This document shows, in pieces, positions 42,421 through 55,229 of a DNA stretch of 64,000 nucleotides. The notes below the pieces were generated by a model. The model searched no databases. It saw nothing but the letters and a program-made list of their open reading frames with translations, and was not told the DNA's origin. The DNA is from Favolaschia claudopus (taxonomy: Eukaryota > Basidiomycota > Agaricomycetes > Agaricales > Mycenaceae): contig JAWWNJ010000088.1 in NCBI GenBank assembly GCA_037176885.1, forward strand, positions 682,001-746,000. Reading direction: 5' to 3'. The position numbers and the translations under genes are program-made. Position 1 is the first letter of the stretch; each line of letters opens with the position of its first letter.

Positions 42421-43857
42421 TCAGTCAAAATACCGCCCACCGTCGGCAGAGATCTGTACGTTCACCATCAACTTCAAGGTGGTTCAGTCTTGAACAGATG
42501 TGAACACTCACAGATTGTCCTGCGATCATAAAATCAAACCCCTCAGTTGACTGGTGTAATCGAGGGCAAAGAAAGGAATGACTCACCGGTAATAAATGTC
42601 GCTTCCTTGGAAGCGAGGAAAGACACAACACTGGCGATATTTTCGCATGTGGGGTTGACGCCGGTTGCCGCCGCTTTGGCTTGCTATAGTTCCAGAATCA
42701 TTATTGTGCATGGAAGCCGTCGATTCAAGACTCGGATTGAACACATACCATTGCCCAGAATTCATCTTGAGGCATGTTGGTCATGGCAGCGAATGGCGCG
42801 GCTGAAGGAAGATGGTTAAGCGGGAATGAATAAGAATGAGAATAAAATGCTGTTCACTCACACAGTGCGGTGAATACAGAGCCTACATGCAGGTGATTTA
42901 CGGAAACGAATCAGCGAAAAGATGGCAAAACAGAACAGATCAGGGAAGCCACGCACCTGGAGCGTAGGCATTTACCGTAATGCCGTTACAGTGTTTTCCA
43001 AATTCTTTAGCTACATGATTTAAAAAACCTTTCAGCGAACTCGCACCTCTCCCCGCATGATGGCGTACCGGCAGCTTGCGTCAACCCCCGCACGGCAAAC
43101 TTCGATGAAGAATAATCTGGTATTTCCGAGTATCCTGAAAAAAAGAAAACCGATGAATGAACTCGATAGTAGGTAGATCAATTACTGAAAGACCTTGTTT
43201 TCCCGCCCCGGAACAAGCGCCGATGATACGCCCGCCCCTTCCCTGCGCGATCATCTGCTTCGCTGCGTATTTGTAGCATAGGAAGACGCCGCGAACGTTG
43301 ATCGCGAAGGTTTGGTCCCATTCATCTGGCTCGACTACACGTTGTGGACAGATATGAGGGTTAATTAAGCTCAGAAGAAGGAGAAGCGAGTAGATTGGGG
43401 AGGTGGAGTTTGCATACCCTCAAGAAGTGACGCGCGAAACCCTTGCATATCCCAGCATTCGCCACCATCTGCGGATTTTTGTGTGAATCTTCGAACAGGG
43501 AGGAGATAGAAACTCACGACATCAAGCCCACCCAGATCCGTCACAACAGTTTCTACCATACTCCTGACCTCTGCATCGACAGACACGTCGGCGGGAAGCG
43601 CGGCTGAGCGGCGACCTGCTGAGATGATTTCTTCTTTGAGTTTCTCGAGTTCGGCGGCTTTTGACAAGACGTCGTTCACGGCGACGTCAAAACCATCTGC
43701 GGCCAGTCTCAAGGCGATGGCTCGTCCGATACCTGATGAAATGTCAGAACTACCAAAGAGCGAGGAAATAGTGAGAGACATAGGACTTACCTTGCGCTGC
43801 ACCGGTTATGAGGGCAATTCCTTTGGATTCTGAGTTCTGTGTTGGTGAGGAAGACAT
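42421..43857 (-). pseudogene. Short-chain dehydrogenase/reductase 1, probable frame break
   Basis: Minus-strand multi-exon SDR. ATG at 43857 (MSSSPTQNSESKGIALITG), then the Rossmann start GIGRAIALRLAADGFDVAVND, ending in exon 42421-42453 (ISADGGRYFD). The layout matches SDR3 at 55230-56561: dinucleotide-binding TGxxxGIG, the NAG block at MVANAG, and the C-terminal TGQS. Near 43433 an extra TT follows AAGGG compared with both paralogues, shifting the frame just after MVANAGICKG; no alternative splice repairs it. The C-terminal exons remain clean, so the damage is recent or an assembly artefact. The family resembles acetoin/diacetyl-reductase-like NAD(P)-dependent enzymes; the substrate is unknown. 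Confidence 0.6.
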
Positions 43858-44389
43858 TGGACTTGGTGCCACCGGGTCCCAGGACAGGCGACAAGCCTTT
43901 TATACCTCGACATTTCGTGGGCCCCGCAACCCTGAAAATTAATTAGATAGGTGGCGCGAATCGCGCGATGGACGGAGTTCTAAGAATCCGTGCGCTGGTT
44001 CTCGCCGGCTGGTTCTGCAACGTTTGTGATGGAGATAAACGAAGGATATCGTCGTGACTACTCAAGACCGCATTGTACCGTGAAATAGGTGCAATATCTC
44101 AAGAAAAAAGATCGCGAAGCGAAAGAATTAGAGTGAGACACAATTCGTTTGTTGAACATCAGGTGCGTGAAGTAGGCGGCATGAAGGTGACGGTTGAGAG
44201 CATACACGCCCTGCCAAGCATGTACATCGCCTTCTTTTAACTCCTTCTCTTCGGGGAACTGCATCGGTCTTCCCGGCGTACAGTAGCACGGCAGTGCCGT
44301 CCGAGTCAGGCCCACGGGTTTCAACTCTCGAGGAATCACGCCGACAACGCCAAAGGGGACCCAGTGCATTCAACAGGAGAATCATGATA
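43858..44389. other. Intergenic; no gene seen
   Basis: Promoter side of SDR1 and 3' side of SDR2. Part resembles the sequence upstream of SDR2 (45868-46020), consistent with tandem duplication. Confidence 0.45.
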
Positions 44390-45867
44390 TCAGTCAAAAT
44401 ACCGTCCACCGTCGGCAGAGATCTGTAAGTATGTTCACGATCCATCAACGTCAAGGTGGTTTATTGCTAGAAACAAATGCGAAACGCTCACCGATTGTCC
44501 TGCGATAACGAAAACCAAAGCCCTCAGTTGACCGGTGTAATTGAGGGTAAAGAAAGAAATGACTCACCGGTAATAAATGTCGCCTCCTTGGAAGCGAGGA
44601 AAGACACGATGCTGGCATATTTTCGCATGTGGGGTTGACGCCCGTCGCCGCCGCTTTGGCTTGCTATGAATTTCAAATTTAGGCGGGTTGAGTTTCATGT
44701 CCTTTGAATCAATGTGGAGCCATACCATTGCCCAGAATTCATCGTGCGGCATGTTGGCCATGGGAGCGAATTGCGCGGCTGAAGGAAGATGAGTAAGTCT
44801 GAATGAATAAGAATGACAATGGAACACTGTTCACTCACTCATTGGGGTGAATACGGAGCCTACACGATGCAACGGTGATTTACAGCCAATCAGTTGAAAA
44901 ATAGCGAGACAGAAGACAACATAGAGACCACGCACCTGGAGCGTAGGCATTCACAGTTATCCCCATGTTTCCCAAATTCACCAGCTACACGATTCAAAAA
45001 CCTTTCAGTAACATCGCACCACCTCTCCCCGCATGAAGACAGACGCACCGGCAGCTTGCGTCAAACCCCCGCACGGCGAACTTCGACGAAGAATAGTCCG
45101 GTAAATACGAGTATCCTAAATCAATCAGTTAATTTCTCTACTCAAATCAACTCCTCTGAATGAACAAACCTTGTTTCCCCGCCCCAGAACAAGCCCCTAT
45201 AATCCTTCCACCTCGGCCCTGCTCGATCATCTGCTTCGCTGCGTATTTGTAGCATAGGAAGACGCCGCGGACGTTGATCGCGAAGGTTTGGTCCCATTCG
45301 TCCGGTTCGACTATAATACACGTTGCCAACAGAGATAGTTGAGTTGAGAAAAATTGAGTAGTTGAGGAGGTGAAGTTCACATACCGTCGAGGAGTGACGC
45401 GCGGCCCTTGCAGATTGCTGCATTCGCCACCATCTGCGCGTTTGTTGTGAATTTGCGAGCAAGAAAGGAGAGAGAAGATACAACTCACGACATCAAGCCC
45501 ACCCAACTCCCTCACAACACTCTCCACCATACCCCTAACCTCCGCATCGACAGCCACGTCGGCGGGAAGCGCAGCCGCGCGACGACCAGCTGAGATGATC
45601 TCTTCTTTGACTTTCTCGAGTTCGGCGAATTTCGACGAGATGTCGTTCACGGCGACGTCAAAGCCGTCTGCGGCAAGTCGTAGGGCGATGGCGCGTCCGA
45701 TACCTGATAAAAGTTTGTCAGAATTAGAGGAGATAGTCACGGTGAAAGCCAAAGGGCAAGGGAATAGTGAAAGATATAGTATGATACTCACCTTGCGCTG
45801 CACCCGTAACCAAAGCCACTCCCTTGGGTTCTGAGGTTGTATTCTGAGTTGTTGTTGAGAAGGACAT
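44390..45867 (-). pseudogene. Short-chain dehydrogenase/reductase 2, C-terminal frame break
   Basis: ATG at 45867 (MSFSTTTQNTTSEPKGVALV), last exon ending at 44390. It keeps TGAAQ-GIGRAIALRLAADG, MVANAAICKG, GACSGAGKQ with the active-site Ser, and YSSSK, the catalytic YxxxK. One base is missing relative to SDR1 between 44616 and 44617 (CTGGCATAT versus CTGGCGATAT), so the frame shifts at the IASVVSFLA segment and the final TGQS-ISADGG region is lost. SDR1 and SDR2 are tandem duplicates, about 2 kb apart, same strand. Most of the catalytic domain is intact, so residual function cannot be excluded. Confidence 0.6.
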
Positions 45868-47274
45868 CAATGTTAGACTTGGTGCCTGGTCCTGATACGA
45901 AAGACGACGAGCCTTTTATACCTTGACATTTCGCGGCCTTGGCAGACGGGATCAGAATTTCGCCGCGCCCCTAAAAATTAATTAGATTATATGGGCGGCG
46001 CGATGGATGGAGTTCCGAAGATTGGCACTCAAACAAAGCTAGTCGGCAACGTTTGTGAAGGAGATAACAAGAGTTATCGTCGTGCTTAGACATATTAAGG
46101 GCCGAGGCAACTCTGACTCGGAGTGCTGTACAGCAATGTATAGACATACATAGCACGGTATACTATGATTACCGCGCCGCCGCTGTCAGGCACGCGGCAG
46201 CGAACGGTGTGTTGTGAAGCCGAATTCGGGCGTTGAAGTAGGGACTACATGTTGGCGGTGACCGACGAGAGCTGAAACAGGTGTTAAGGCATACATCAGA
46301 GCTGAAGAACCAAATGAAACGTACCAGTATACCATTCCACGAAGTTCCATCTCACCCCAAAGCGACCCAACTCGAATGGAAAGCACGTTGATTGACAGTG
46401 CGCCGACTTCAAAGACTGGAAGTGACCAGATAAAGGCTCGACATGGACAGACGTCTCGACGAATTTGACGACAATGAGTAACTTGATTTGAAGAGACAAC
46501 ATTGACTCCGGCATTGAAGGGCTTGAACAGGGCTCAGACGGGAATGCTGGCTTGACAGCACTTGAATATAACCTTGAGGACACTTGCGAAGGCTTGAGGA
46601 GCTTGAGGTTAAGGGGCACACGAGTCGACGAAGACAGAAGCGGAGAGTCTTGAAGTAGGATTAAAAGAGCGACAAGGTAGTTGAGGGTCTTCGCCGATGC
46701 ACGGGGCGTCTGCGGACGGGCAGAAGGCGCGGGGGATTTGGGGGAGAGGGGAAGATGGTGGGAGAAAGCAAGGAGCGAGTGACGTGGCAACGGTTGTTGA
46801 TCAACAATGTCAAACAAATTTGCAGGATCACGACGGCACGATCTTGGCGCCGTCGTCCCCGGGACTGATTGTAAAGCGGCATATAACCGTCCTGTGGTCC
46901 TCCGCAAGACGGCTAATTTGATGGTTATCGTCGAGATTCTGCGGCTGGCACAGTTGGCACTGCTGGCAGTTGCCAGTTCGGCCATCCCGCCGGCTCCGGC
47001 CATGAAAAACATTTTCTGATGCTCAGGAGAGTTCGGTATGTACCGTCAAGAAGGTGGAGAATCCCAAAGCAAAAGTTGGCGAATCTGCAGTTCTGGAATA
47101 CTCATGCCCATTTGGTTTGCGGACGTTGAACATCAGGCGCGTGCGGCGGCGTCGAGTAGGCAGCATGAAGGTCGAGAGCAAGGTAGACGTGACTCTTTGG
47201 TTGCTCTATGGCGGAGGAAAAATGCTTGAAGAGGCCAATCAAAGCTCTTTCGAATTATCGAATTTACGGCTAGC
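45868..47274. other. Intergenic; no supported gene
   Basis: A 238-residue minus-strand frame (46296-47012) has no recognisable motif and competes with frames on the other strand, so it is not called. Confidence 0.4.
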
Positions 47275-49774
47275 TCAGAAATCATCGCCGAAGTCATCTC
47301 CACCAAAATCATCCCCGCCAAAATCGTCTCCACCGAAGTCATTGTCCCCACCAAAATCGTCCGAGCCATCGTCGCCTCCACCAAAATCGTCCGAACCATC
47401 GTCTGACCCGTCGTCATCTTGCCCGAAGTCAGAGTCACCGGCGTCGTCCGAGCTATCATCAGCAGACTGGGAAAATAATATCTTTCAATGAAAGAAGGTT
47501 GCTTATAGGATGAACGAGAAACGTACCCCATCGTCCGCCGTGGGGTCCGTCTAAAAGCAGAGGTCATGAGTCAATCGTTGTATGTCGGTAGGGAGTAGCT
47601 TACTGAATCATCCGTGGAGGTGTCTTGACTGTCAGTCTGATATTGCCATTGTCAGGTTCGTCAAATAGATACGCGTGAGGCCTACTCCATCATCGGCAGA
47701 TGCATCGGCCTAAGGATAGCATGAGTATATGAAATGCAAAGAGAAATAATGAGCAAATGTTCAGCATACCGTGGGGTCAGTGCTATCCGCCGAGTCGTCC
47801 GTCTAAAATACGAAACGTAGTGCGTGTTTGATTGGTATGAACCGTGAAGATTGAATGAGGACGTACGTCAGTCGAATCGGTACTATCCGTGCTAATATTA
47901 GATCAAGTCAGCTCGAGCTCAAAACGAAATGCAATTTAATGTATTTACGCAGTGGCATCGTCGGCGGTGTCTGTTGATGTGGCATCTGAATCCGAGCCGT
48001 CGGTCCTAGGGAATCCACAGTCGGTGAACTGCTTTCACACGAGAGCGCAAGTAAGGTGATACTCACGCAGTAGCGTCGTCAGCAGAGTCCGTCCTGAGTT
48101 TCATTGCACCTGAATTTGTGATTCTGAACTGAGATAAATAGAGAAAGCACTCACGCCGTGGGATCGTCGGTACTAGACTCTGAGTGTCAGAAAATGTTTG
48201 AAGCATAGAATAGGCCGATAACTGACGCTTCAGCGGAATCGGTGCTGCATACAACAAACATATTTGCGTCGAACGAGACATGCATGAATGATATCACTCA
48301 CGCCGCCGTAGCATCGTCAGTCGCATCAGCTTGATCTGCCGAATCGGTACTGAAAAACGGTGATTGAAAAACAACAGGGGAGAAAGCGAAGCAAGACAAC
48401 TCACGTCGTCGCATCCGCATCCCCGCCATCCGAATCCGTCGTTGTCCTGCACAAAAAACCAAATTCAAATCAATATCTCTCCTCCTCCTTCGAAAGAGAG
48501 AAGAGGATTGATGACGCACTGATCAGCATCCACCGCACTATCCGTCGCCGTCGGCGCATCAGTCGTCAACACATCCGTCGCGCTCGGGTCGGTCGTAGTA
48601 GCATCAGCAGCATCCGTCGTCGTCGTCGCAGTCGCTGCGTCAGACTTCGCCTTATTCCCCGCCTTGGCAGCACCTCCCTTTGCGGCAGAGGCGGCTTTCT
48701 TGGCGGCAGCTGCGGCTTGAGAGGCGGCGGCCTTTTGTGCGGCGGCGGCCTATTTCAAGATATTAATGCGACGACAAACACCGTTAAGGAAAGAGATGAT
48801 GAGCGAGCGGGCGCAAATGTACCTTTGAGGCATTAGCCTTTGACGCAGCTGCTACTTTCGACGCTTCGGCTTTGGCGGAGGCGACGATCTTTCAAATTGT
48901 GGAAATGAAATACGGGTTCCAGTTAGCGGAGGTTGAAGAATGAGAATCTACTTAAGCAATACCTTGGATGCTTGAGACGCAGCTGCGGAGAGAACCTATA
49001 TATATGTGAAGTATGTGTGTACTGATGTCAGAGTTGCATTCGACAACGAAATCAGAAATAAATCGAACCTTAGATGCAGCGGCCGCTTGAGACTTCTGCG
49101 CTGCAGCGGCGCTGGCGGCCGCAGAAGAGAGGGCAGCCTGATTTCAACGAAACAGATAGATTGATGAATTAGAACATATGCATATGAGAACGTACCTTAG
49201 CGCTAGTCTGCGCCGCAGCAGCCTTCGTCGCATCCGCCGGCGTCTTCGCTTGCGTGGCGTTGCAAGCGCCGACTATGGCGTTGCCGACGCCTGATGCTGT
49301 GTCGAGGAAGCCCTGGTGCCGTGAAGGGGTGAGTTGGATTAACGGAAATGTTGAGGAGAGAAAGCAAAGCATATGCACACCTTTAAGGTCGCGAGGTTCT
49401 TGGTGACCGTGGCGTCGGAGCTTTGAAAAGACAGAAAATACAAAAGGTTGAGATATTATGAAATGATGAGTACGGAAGAAATAGAATTTGGTACCTCTTG
49501 ATTTGTCCCAAGACTGCCAGCGCTGAGGAGAGACCGGAAGAGAGACCGGTGGTGATGTTCGAGCACTGCGGGAATGAAACCAAGAAACAATGAACACCGA
49601 CGCGGATGATCATTGATTGACTGAGAGAAGCATTGAACGCACCGCTGCGTCTTGAAGGAAGTCCTGCGCACCTGCACGAGCTTCGATTCGTGTATCGAGA
49701 TGGTGAAGAGGAGCGGCAGCCGTCTTCAAGACGGTGGTGGCAGCCAGCGCGGCGAGGAGGAAGAGCCAGGTCAT
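47275..49774 (-). CDS. Secreted Ala/Ser/Lys-rich acidic protein from a 20-exon micro-exon gene
   Basis: The start at 49774 gives a signal peptide (MTWLFLLAALAATTVLKTAA) and a short Cys-containing domain (CSNITTGL, GACNAT). Ala/Lys-rich helices (AAAAQKAAASQAAAAAKKAA) then lead into an acidic Thr/Asp/Ser tail ending in DDFGG repeats. Exons, high to low: 49643-49774, 49495-49565, 49381-49420, 49196-49312, 49069-49137, 48963-48995, 48823-48888, 48520-48749, 48405-48446, 48302-48349, 48227-48244, 48155-48172, 48067-48093, 47949-48005, 47867-47891, 47770-47802, 47686-47709, 47604-47636, 47527-47550, 47275-47466. They sum to 1,299 nt, 432 residues, exactly in frame. Eleven consecutive exons are 18-57 nt and encode variants of TDSADDATA. 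I do not recognise the family; a secreted or wall-associated protein is likely. Confidence 0.75.
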
Positions 49775-52129
49775 ATTGAAATATCCAGAGAACGAGGTGC
49801 AAGAGAGTGAAGAAGGAAACCAGAGCAAGCTGGATATCACAGTAATGTCAAGGGAACCAAGGAGGAGGATGAAAGAGAGAGAGAAAAGACGGCAAGCCGA
49901 CGAACGAGGAAGTGGTTGGTAGGGTAAAATCGCTCGATGACTGGTGGGGCTTTTATGAGGCTTGTGAATGCGATGCAGAGGTGCCATACAGTAGTCTTGT
50001 CAGATGTCAAGAGTGAAAGTACCTCGAGCTCTGAACTGATCATAGTTGCTCCAGATTAGAAAGATGATTATAACACTCGTACCATAAATACTCGCATATT
50101 CAAGTAATCGGCGCGAAAGAAATTCGAGCTGGAAGGGAAACTAGATGTGCGGCCAGTGTTGATCAGGAGTAAATTTCAGAGGCCTCTTTCTTCCTTCTTG
50201 GCACTTTCTTGAACCAGAAAACACTCGAAGTATCTCTGTGTTGGCTGAGAATGGGAATGATGAATCAATAGCGAGCCAGGAATAAATGACACCAGTCAAC
50301 GTCTTCTACTCACATCTTCAATCAATATCTGCCAAGCATGTGCCGCGCCCGCTTGTCAATGCGTACCCGGGAGGGTTCTGGAGAATTCTAGGCAACGCAA
50401 GTGGCAAGAGTAGGACTCATCGCGACGACGTCAGCGATGCTAGCCACTGCCAGACGAATTCAAATTGCCCTCCGGGCCGCCCTGGTACCGTATTCATGAA
50501 CGACTACATTTCCAATGTCAACACATCAACCTCTATCGGCGCCTTGTCTACAGCTGCACCAAAGCTGCACAGCTAGAAGCTGGGATGTATGCTACATGGC
50601 CGGCGATTGCCGCCTTTCTTCTCTTTCGACCGGCGCTGTTGAGGAAGACAGCCGCAGGAAGACAGCCGCAGAGTAAGAGTCCAGCCTAGATTAGGATTTT
50701 ATGCTGGAGTTTGATGCAAGGGAAAGTGGCGCCCGAGTACTCAGATGTTGCCATTCTATCTCAGAGTTCCATGGCCGGCGAGACCTGGAGAGTAGCGCTT
50801 GAGGAGGTAGCGTCGTACAATGCCATATGGCGGTCGAAAGCGACGAAGAGTGGCAATGCCCAGGAGCTGAGAAAGAGTGGAAGACCGGCCTAGAATTCGA
50901 TTGCACGGGGAAGTGGCGCTCGAGTACTTGAATGCGTTAAAGCATGATAGTTAAGGGAGAAGAGCACCGGCAATTTGCCGGCAATCGCCGGAGGTGAGTA
51001 ATGTGACTGATTTGTGACAGACAGTGATCGGTGTTGCTTGCTGTCGCCCGCGACGGCGACGACAACTGGAGTAGTGTTTGCGCCCGCGTCGTTGTCAATG
51101 ACGTCGATCCTCCACACCCATCATGTTACACGCCAGCCCACCGCCGCGTCTTCGACTCTCCGCCATGGAAAAGAAGGCTCTCCCTCTCATTCTCATTCTC
51201 CGCTATAACTCCTTTCTAGGCAGTTGTTGATACCGTTCCACACCGATTAATCCTGCATGGCGACGTCACCTCGATGCTAGTGCCGGACGACATCCGTGTG
51301 TTTGCGCCTGCCACACTAACTTGTACCTATCTCACCTGCCAAATTGTTTGCAAAGTTCGTATCATTTGGAGCGCAATCGCCGTGAACGCCATTCAAATCC
51401 TCTCCATCGACGTCGGGGTGCGCTTCTTCATCTAGTTTTACAAGTTTTGTGACTTCGGTAATATGGCCATCTGTGTTAGCCCCCGAATTTAAACGCCGAC
51501 TCAATGCTTTTGGATCTGGCCTCATTCAGCAATCTTGCGAAACAGCAGGATAATTTGGAGCGGCCTTCAACTCTAACTCGAAATCCTTCCTACGACCTGG
51601 TAGACAAGTTAAAAATACTGATCCTTGTGCAATAAATTCAAAGTAAGATATGAAGCTCAAAGTTTTTATCCCGTTTTCGCCTAAGGCCTGTTTGCCAACC
51701 TAGCAAGCTGTTGCGCCGCGCTCAGAATGGCAAATACTAATAGTGATATGCGTATTGCGCCTTACCAATCTGTGAAGTCACTGACGGATTACTCAGACGT
51801 CCAACTTCGAGTTCCGATGCAATAAATTCAAGCCAACTTGAAGCTAGTCTTTGAGCCACGAAAATCAATCAAACTGTGAACCCCCTTGTTCGCCCTCACT
51901 ACCCAAGCTGAAAAGAAAAGCATGTTTCACCTATCCTGAAGCCTCCAGCCATTTCCGGATGCATTCCTTGCAGTCGGGTAAATTGCTATATAAAGCGGTT
52001 AAATTTCCTACGCCTGATCCGCCGGCCGAACCGAGTCCGCGAACCTGGGATTAATAATCGTGTTCAATTCGCGAGGTTGTTATAAATGAAGGAGCGCTAC
52101 GTGCAGTCGCCGATTGCCAACAGCACGCT
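49775..52129. other. Intergenic; no supported gene
   Basis: 2.3 kb with only short, unspliceable frames. A short duplicated block (AAGTGGCGCCCGAGTAC near 50728 and AAGTGGCGCTCGAGTAC near 50911) is visible. No TIR, LTR or coding signal that I can support. Confidence 0.4.
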
Positions 52130-54715
52130 ATGCATCTTTCATTCCTCGTTCCTCTATTCGCTCTCTCCTCACATTTTCCTCGCGTTGTTGCGACCGTCAA
52201 CTTGAACGCGCCAACGACCTCGCTACCCTACGGCACCTTCCAAGGCCTTCGTTCTGGAAATCTGACTAAATTTCTCGGTATCCCGTTCGCTGAAGCGTAA
52301 GCACTACTTATCTCTCGATTTTCTCCACGATTATTAATAACAATATTCAACTTGTTCAAGCGGGCGATTCGAACGTCCTCTGGAGCCGCGTGTTCTGCAT
52401 GGTTTGCAGAATGCTACCACGCACGGACCAGCCTGCCCGCAACAAAAAATGACGGCGCCGCCCGGGTTGGACTTCATCCCGGCTGAATATCCAAGTGTCT
52501 CGGAGGATTGTGGGTGTATCAATTTCGTCGCGACTACGATGCTCACAAACGATCGATAGGTCTGACTCTCGATGTGTTCAGACCGGCCCATATCTATCCA
52601 AATACGAAACTTCCTGTGTATGTGGTGAGTGCTGGTGATAGAACGGCAGGCTTCCGGATACTTATACTCAAGTTTGCTATCTGCTCCGAGTAGTGGATAT
52701 ACGGAGGTATTTTTCGTTGTTTTTTGTCATGGAGCATCTGAATAATTTACGCATGGTTGAAGGCGGATTCGACGTTGGCAATAGTCGGGATTTCGACCTT
52801 GTACCGGCGGTGGAACGGTCTATTGAAAGCGGACAGCCCATTGTCGCTGTGACCATAAATTATCGGCTTAACGGTCAGTCTTGAGCGCTCCCTGATAAGT
52901 GAAAACTAATCAGCATCTTACAATAGCATTCGGATATCTTATGGGAAAAGAGGCAGCCGCTGCAGGAATAAGCAATCTCGGGCTGCGAGACCGTATTTTT
53001 CTTTCATCTATTCTCGCAGGCAACTTTTGATTCCGTTTTTCAGAGACCTTTGCCTTGAAGTGGGTGCAGAAACATATAGCACGCTTCGGAGGTGATTCTG
53101 GAAGAGTGGTCGTATGCGTGTCTCTTTGACTGGCATAGATTCGACCGTTATTAATTTCAGACGCAGTGGCGGTCAAAGTGCAGGCTCCGTATCGACATCG
53201 TATCTCACTCTCGACAACGCCCTCAACTCAAACAAACTATTCCATGGTGTTTGGCTCGTGCGTCCAAGGAATTAATTCAAGCTCTATTCCTCCAGCTCAT
53301 CATCTTTTTTTCTCACACCAAACAGCAATCCGGTCCCGCTTTCCACGTTCCCCATCTCCTGGACGATCAAGATATCTACGACTCACTCGTCAGATCCACA
53401 AATTGTAGTGAAGCCAGAGATACCCTCAAATGCCTCAAACATGTTTCTTTTGAGGCGCTCTCGGGGGCTATCAACAGCACGGATTCCTTCTTCTCGTATC
53501 GTTCGGTGAACTTGGTCTGGACGCCTCGAATTGACGGAGATGCGGTTATGAGGGATCCCTGGCTTTCAGTTCAAGGGGGGGCGTACGCGAAGGTGAGCTG
53601 TGGATCAAGTCCGATAGGCAAGACGTAACGACGAATTTATGGACCCGACTTCTATGATCAGATTCCGATAGCTGCAGGAACCTGCGAAGACGAGGGGACG
53701 TGCGTCACTTTCTCTCCACTGCCTTTGAATTCAACGCTGATCATAGCTGATGGTTCAGCTTGTTTGCTCTATCGAGCCTCAATGTAACGTATGTAATAAA
53801 CTACCGGATGGCAACAATTCTAAGCGCCTTGCAGCACCGATGCACAGTTCTCTGAATACGTGCACTCCAAGTTCGTTTCCTATATTGTCCATTCTCGACA
53901 AAGCTCATCCTCTGCGGAAGTTACTTTCCGAACATAACTGGGGCTCAATTGGCGGAGCTCGCGCGTCTGTATCCACGCGATCCAACCCAGGTACGTTGAG
54001 CGACAACTAGTAGAGTAGCAATCTGAACACTTGTTTCCTCGACTCAATTGCGACATTAGGGTTCTCCCTATAACACCGGCACGGACTTCCAGCTCAGGTG
54101 AGTTACTATGGACGAATACTCCCTACTCTGAATGGTTGATACGATTGATCATGCAGCCCGGAATTCAAAAGAGTGGCTTCCTTCATAGGCGATATGGCCA
54201 TGACCTCGCCTCTTCGCTTTTTTACTCAACATGCGTCGGCGAGACAGAATGTTTGGCAGTGGTGTACGTCCATATTCCCTCAATCTGTAATCCAGACTCA
54301 TTTTCCCCCTTGCTCCCTTGGTTTCAGTGGTCAGAGCGAACAAAGCAGTCTACGGTGCTTTGGGGGCAACGCATGGGAGTGACGATCCTATTTGGTTTAC
54401 GACTACGACTTCCCTGGGAACACAGGGTATGGATCGTGTGTGTAAGTCCTTCTGAGTTTCTTTCACATAACTATCAACCAGCTAATCTGTTTCGAATCGA
54501 CGGCAGTAAATTTCGTTAATACTCTCAATCCCAACAAACACGCCGTACTCGGAAGCACGGCAACTGTCTGGCCAAAGCACAACATTCCATCTGGGAGAAG
54601 CAATTCGTCTTTGTTGGTTTTGAACGACGACGCGCTCACAGTCATAGCGGATGACTTCCGTAAGGAGGGAACGAATTACTTCAATCAATTGAGGCTGGAA
54701 AGTGCCAGAGACTAG
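52130..54715 (+). CDS. Secreted type-B carboxylesterase/lipase
   Basis: Start 52130 gives a signal peptide (MHLSFLVPLFALSSHFPRVV), then YGTFQGLRSGNLTKFLGIPFA. Exon 2 begins GRFERPLEP and contains ACPQQ and SEDC, the usual disulphide and SEDC landmarks. The oxyanion-hole segment WIYGGGFDVGNS is followed by NYRLNAFGY, FGGDSG and the nucleophile elbow GQSAG near 53169-53183 (spliced), then FHGVWL-QSGPAF across the 53258-53325 intron. Near the C-terminus ATHGSDDPIWF supplies the catalytic His. Stop at 54713-54715. At least ten small introns; some near 54070-54450 are not resolved. It hydrolyses carboxylic esters outside the cell; substrate unknown. The elbow has GQSAG rather than the commoner GESAG. 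Confidence 0.8.
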
Positions 54716-55229
54716 CCAGGTGCTCTGAGTTGCCAGTTATTACCTAGTTTAAATCAAGCCCCCCTCTTTGTTCTTTCACTCAATAGTAACCGAAGCAGTG
54801 ACAATTCAATGATGATTTTTCTCCCTATCCGAGTCTTCTCGATTTTGGCAAAACAATTCTGTAACAGTCGAATTGTTACGTGTACCTAAGTGTTTGATCA
54901 CGAAATTGCACAGTTCAACCAGAGTTAGTACTCGAATCGAACGAAGGCGAACATCAGTCAGACTCAGTGATCCCAGGTCGCATCATTGACGTGATGTTTT
55001 CGCGCCCAGCTGAGGCCAAACACAACCAAGCAACGCGTCCAGGTTAGTACGTGGCAATATCTAATCAGTCATCCCGATCAATCTGAGAGTTGAATTTTTG
55101 ACTAAGGTCCAGCCGCATGCAGCCGCAAACGACAATGGTGGGTAACTGTTAATGCTTTGACCATTGTCGTGGCAGATGAGTGATAATGGTATCAAGTCTG
55201 TGTATATCCATCCAACAGACTCCGTCAAA
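54716..55229. other. Intergenic; no gene seen
   Basis: Spacer between the convergent esterase and SDR3 genes. Confidence 0.5.

Noticed and set aside
46296..47012. 238-residue minus-strand frame
   Set aside because: Low-complexity Ser/Leu/Pro composition, competing frames, no recognisable domain.
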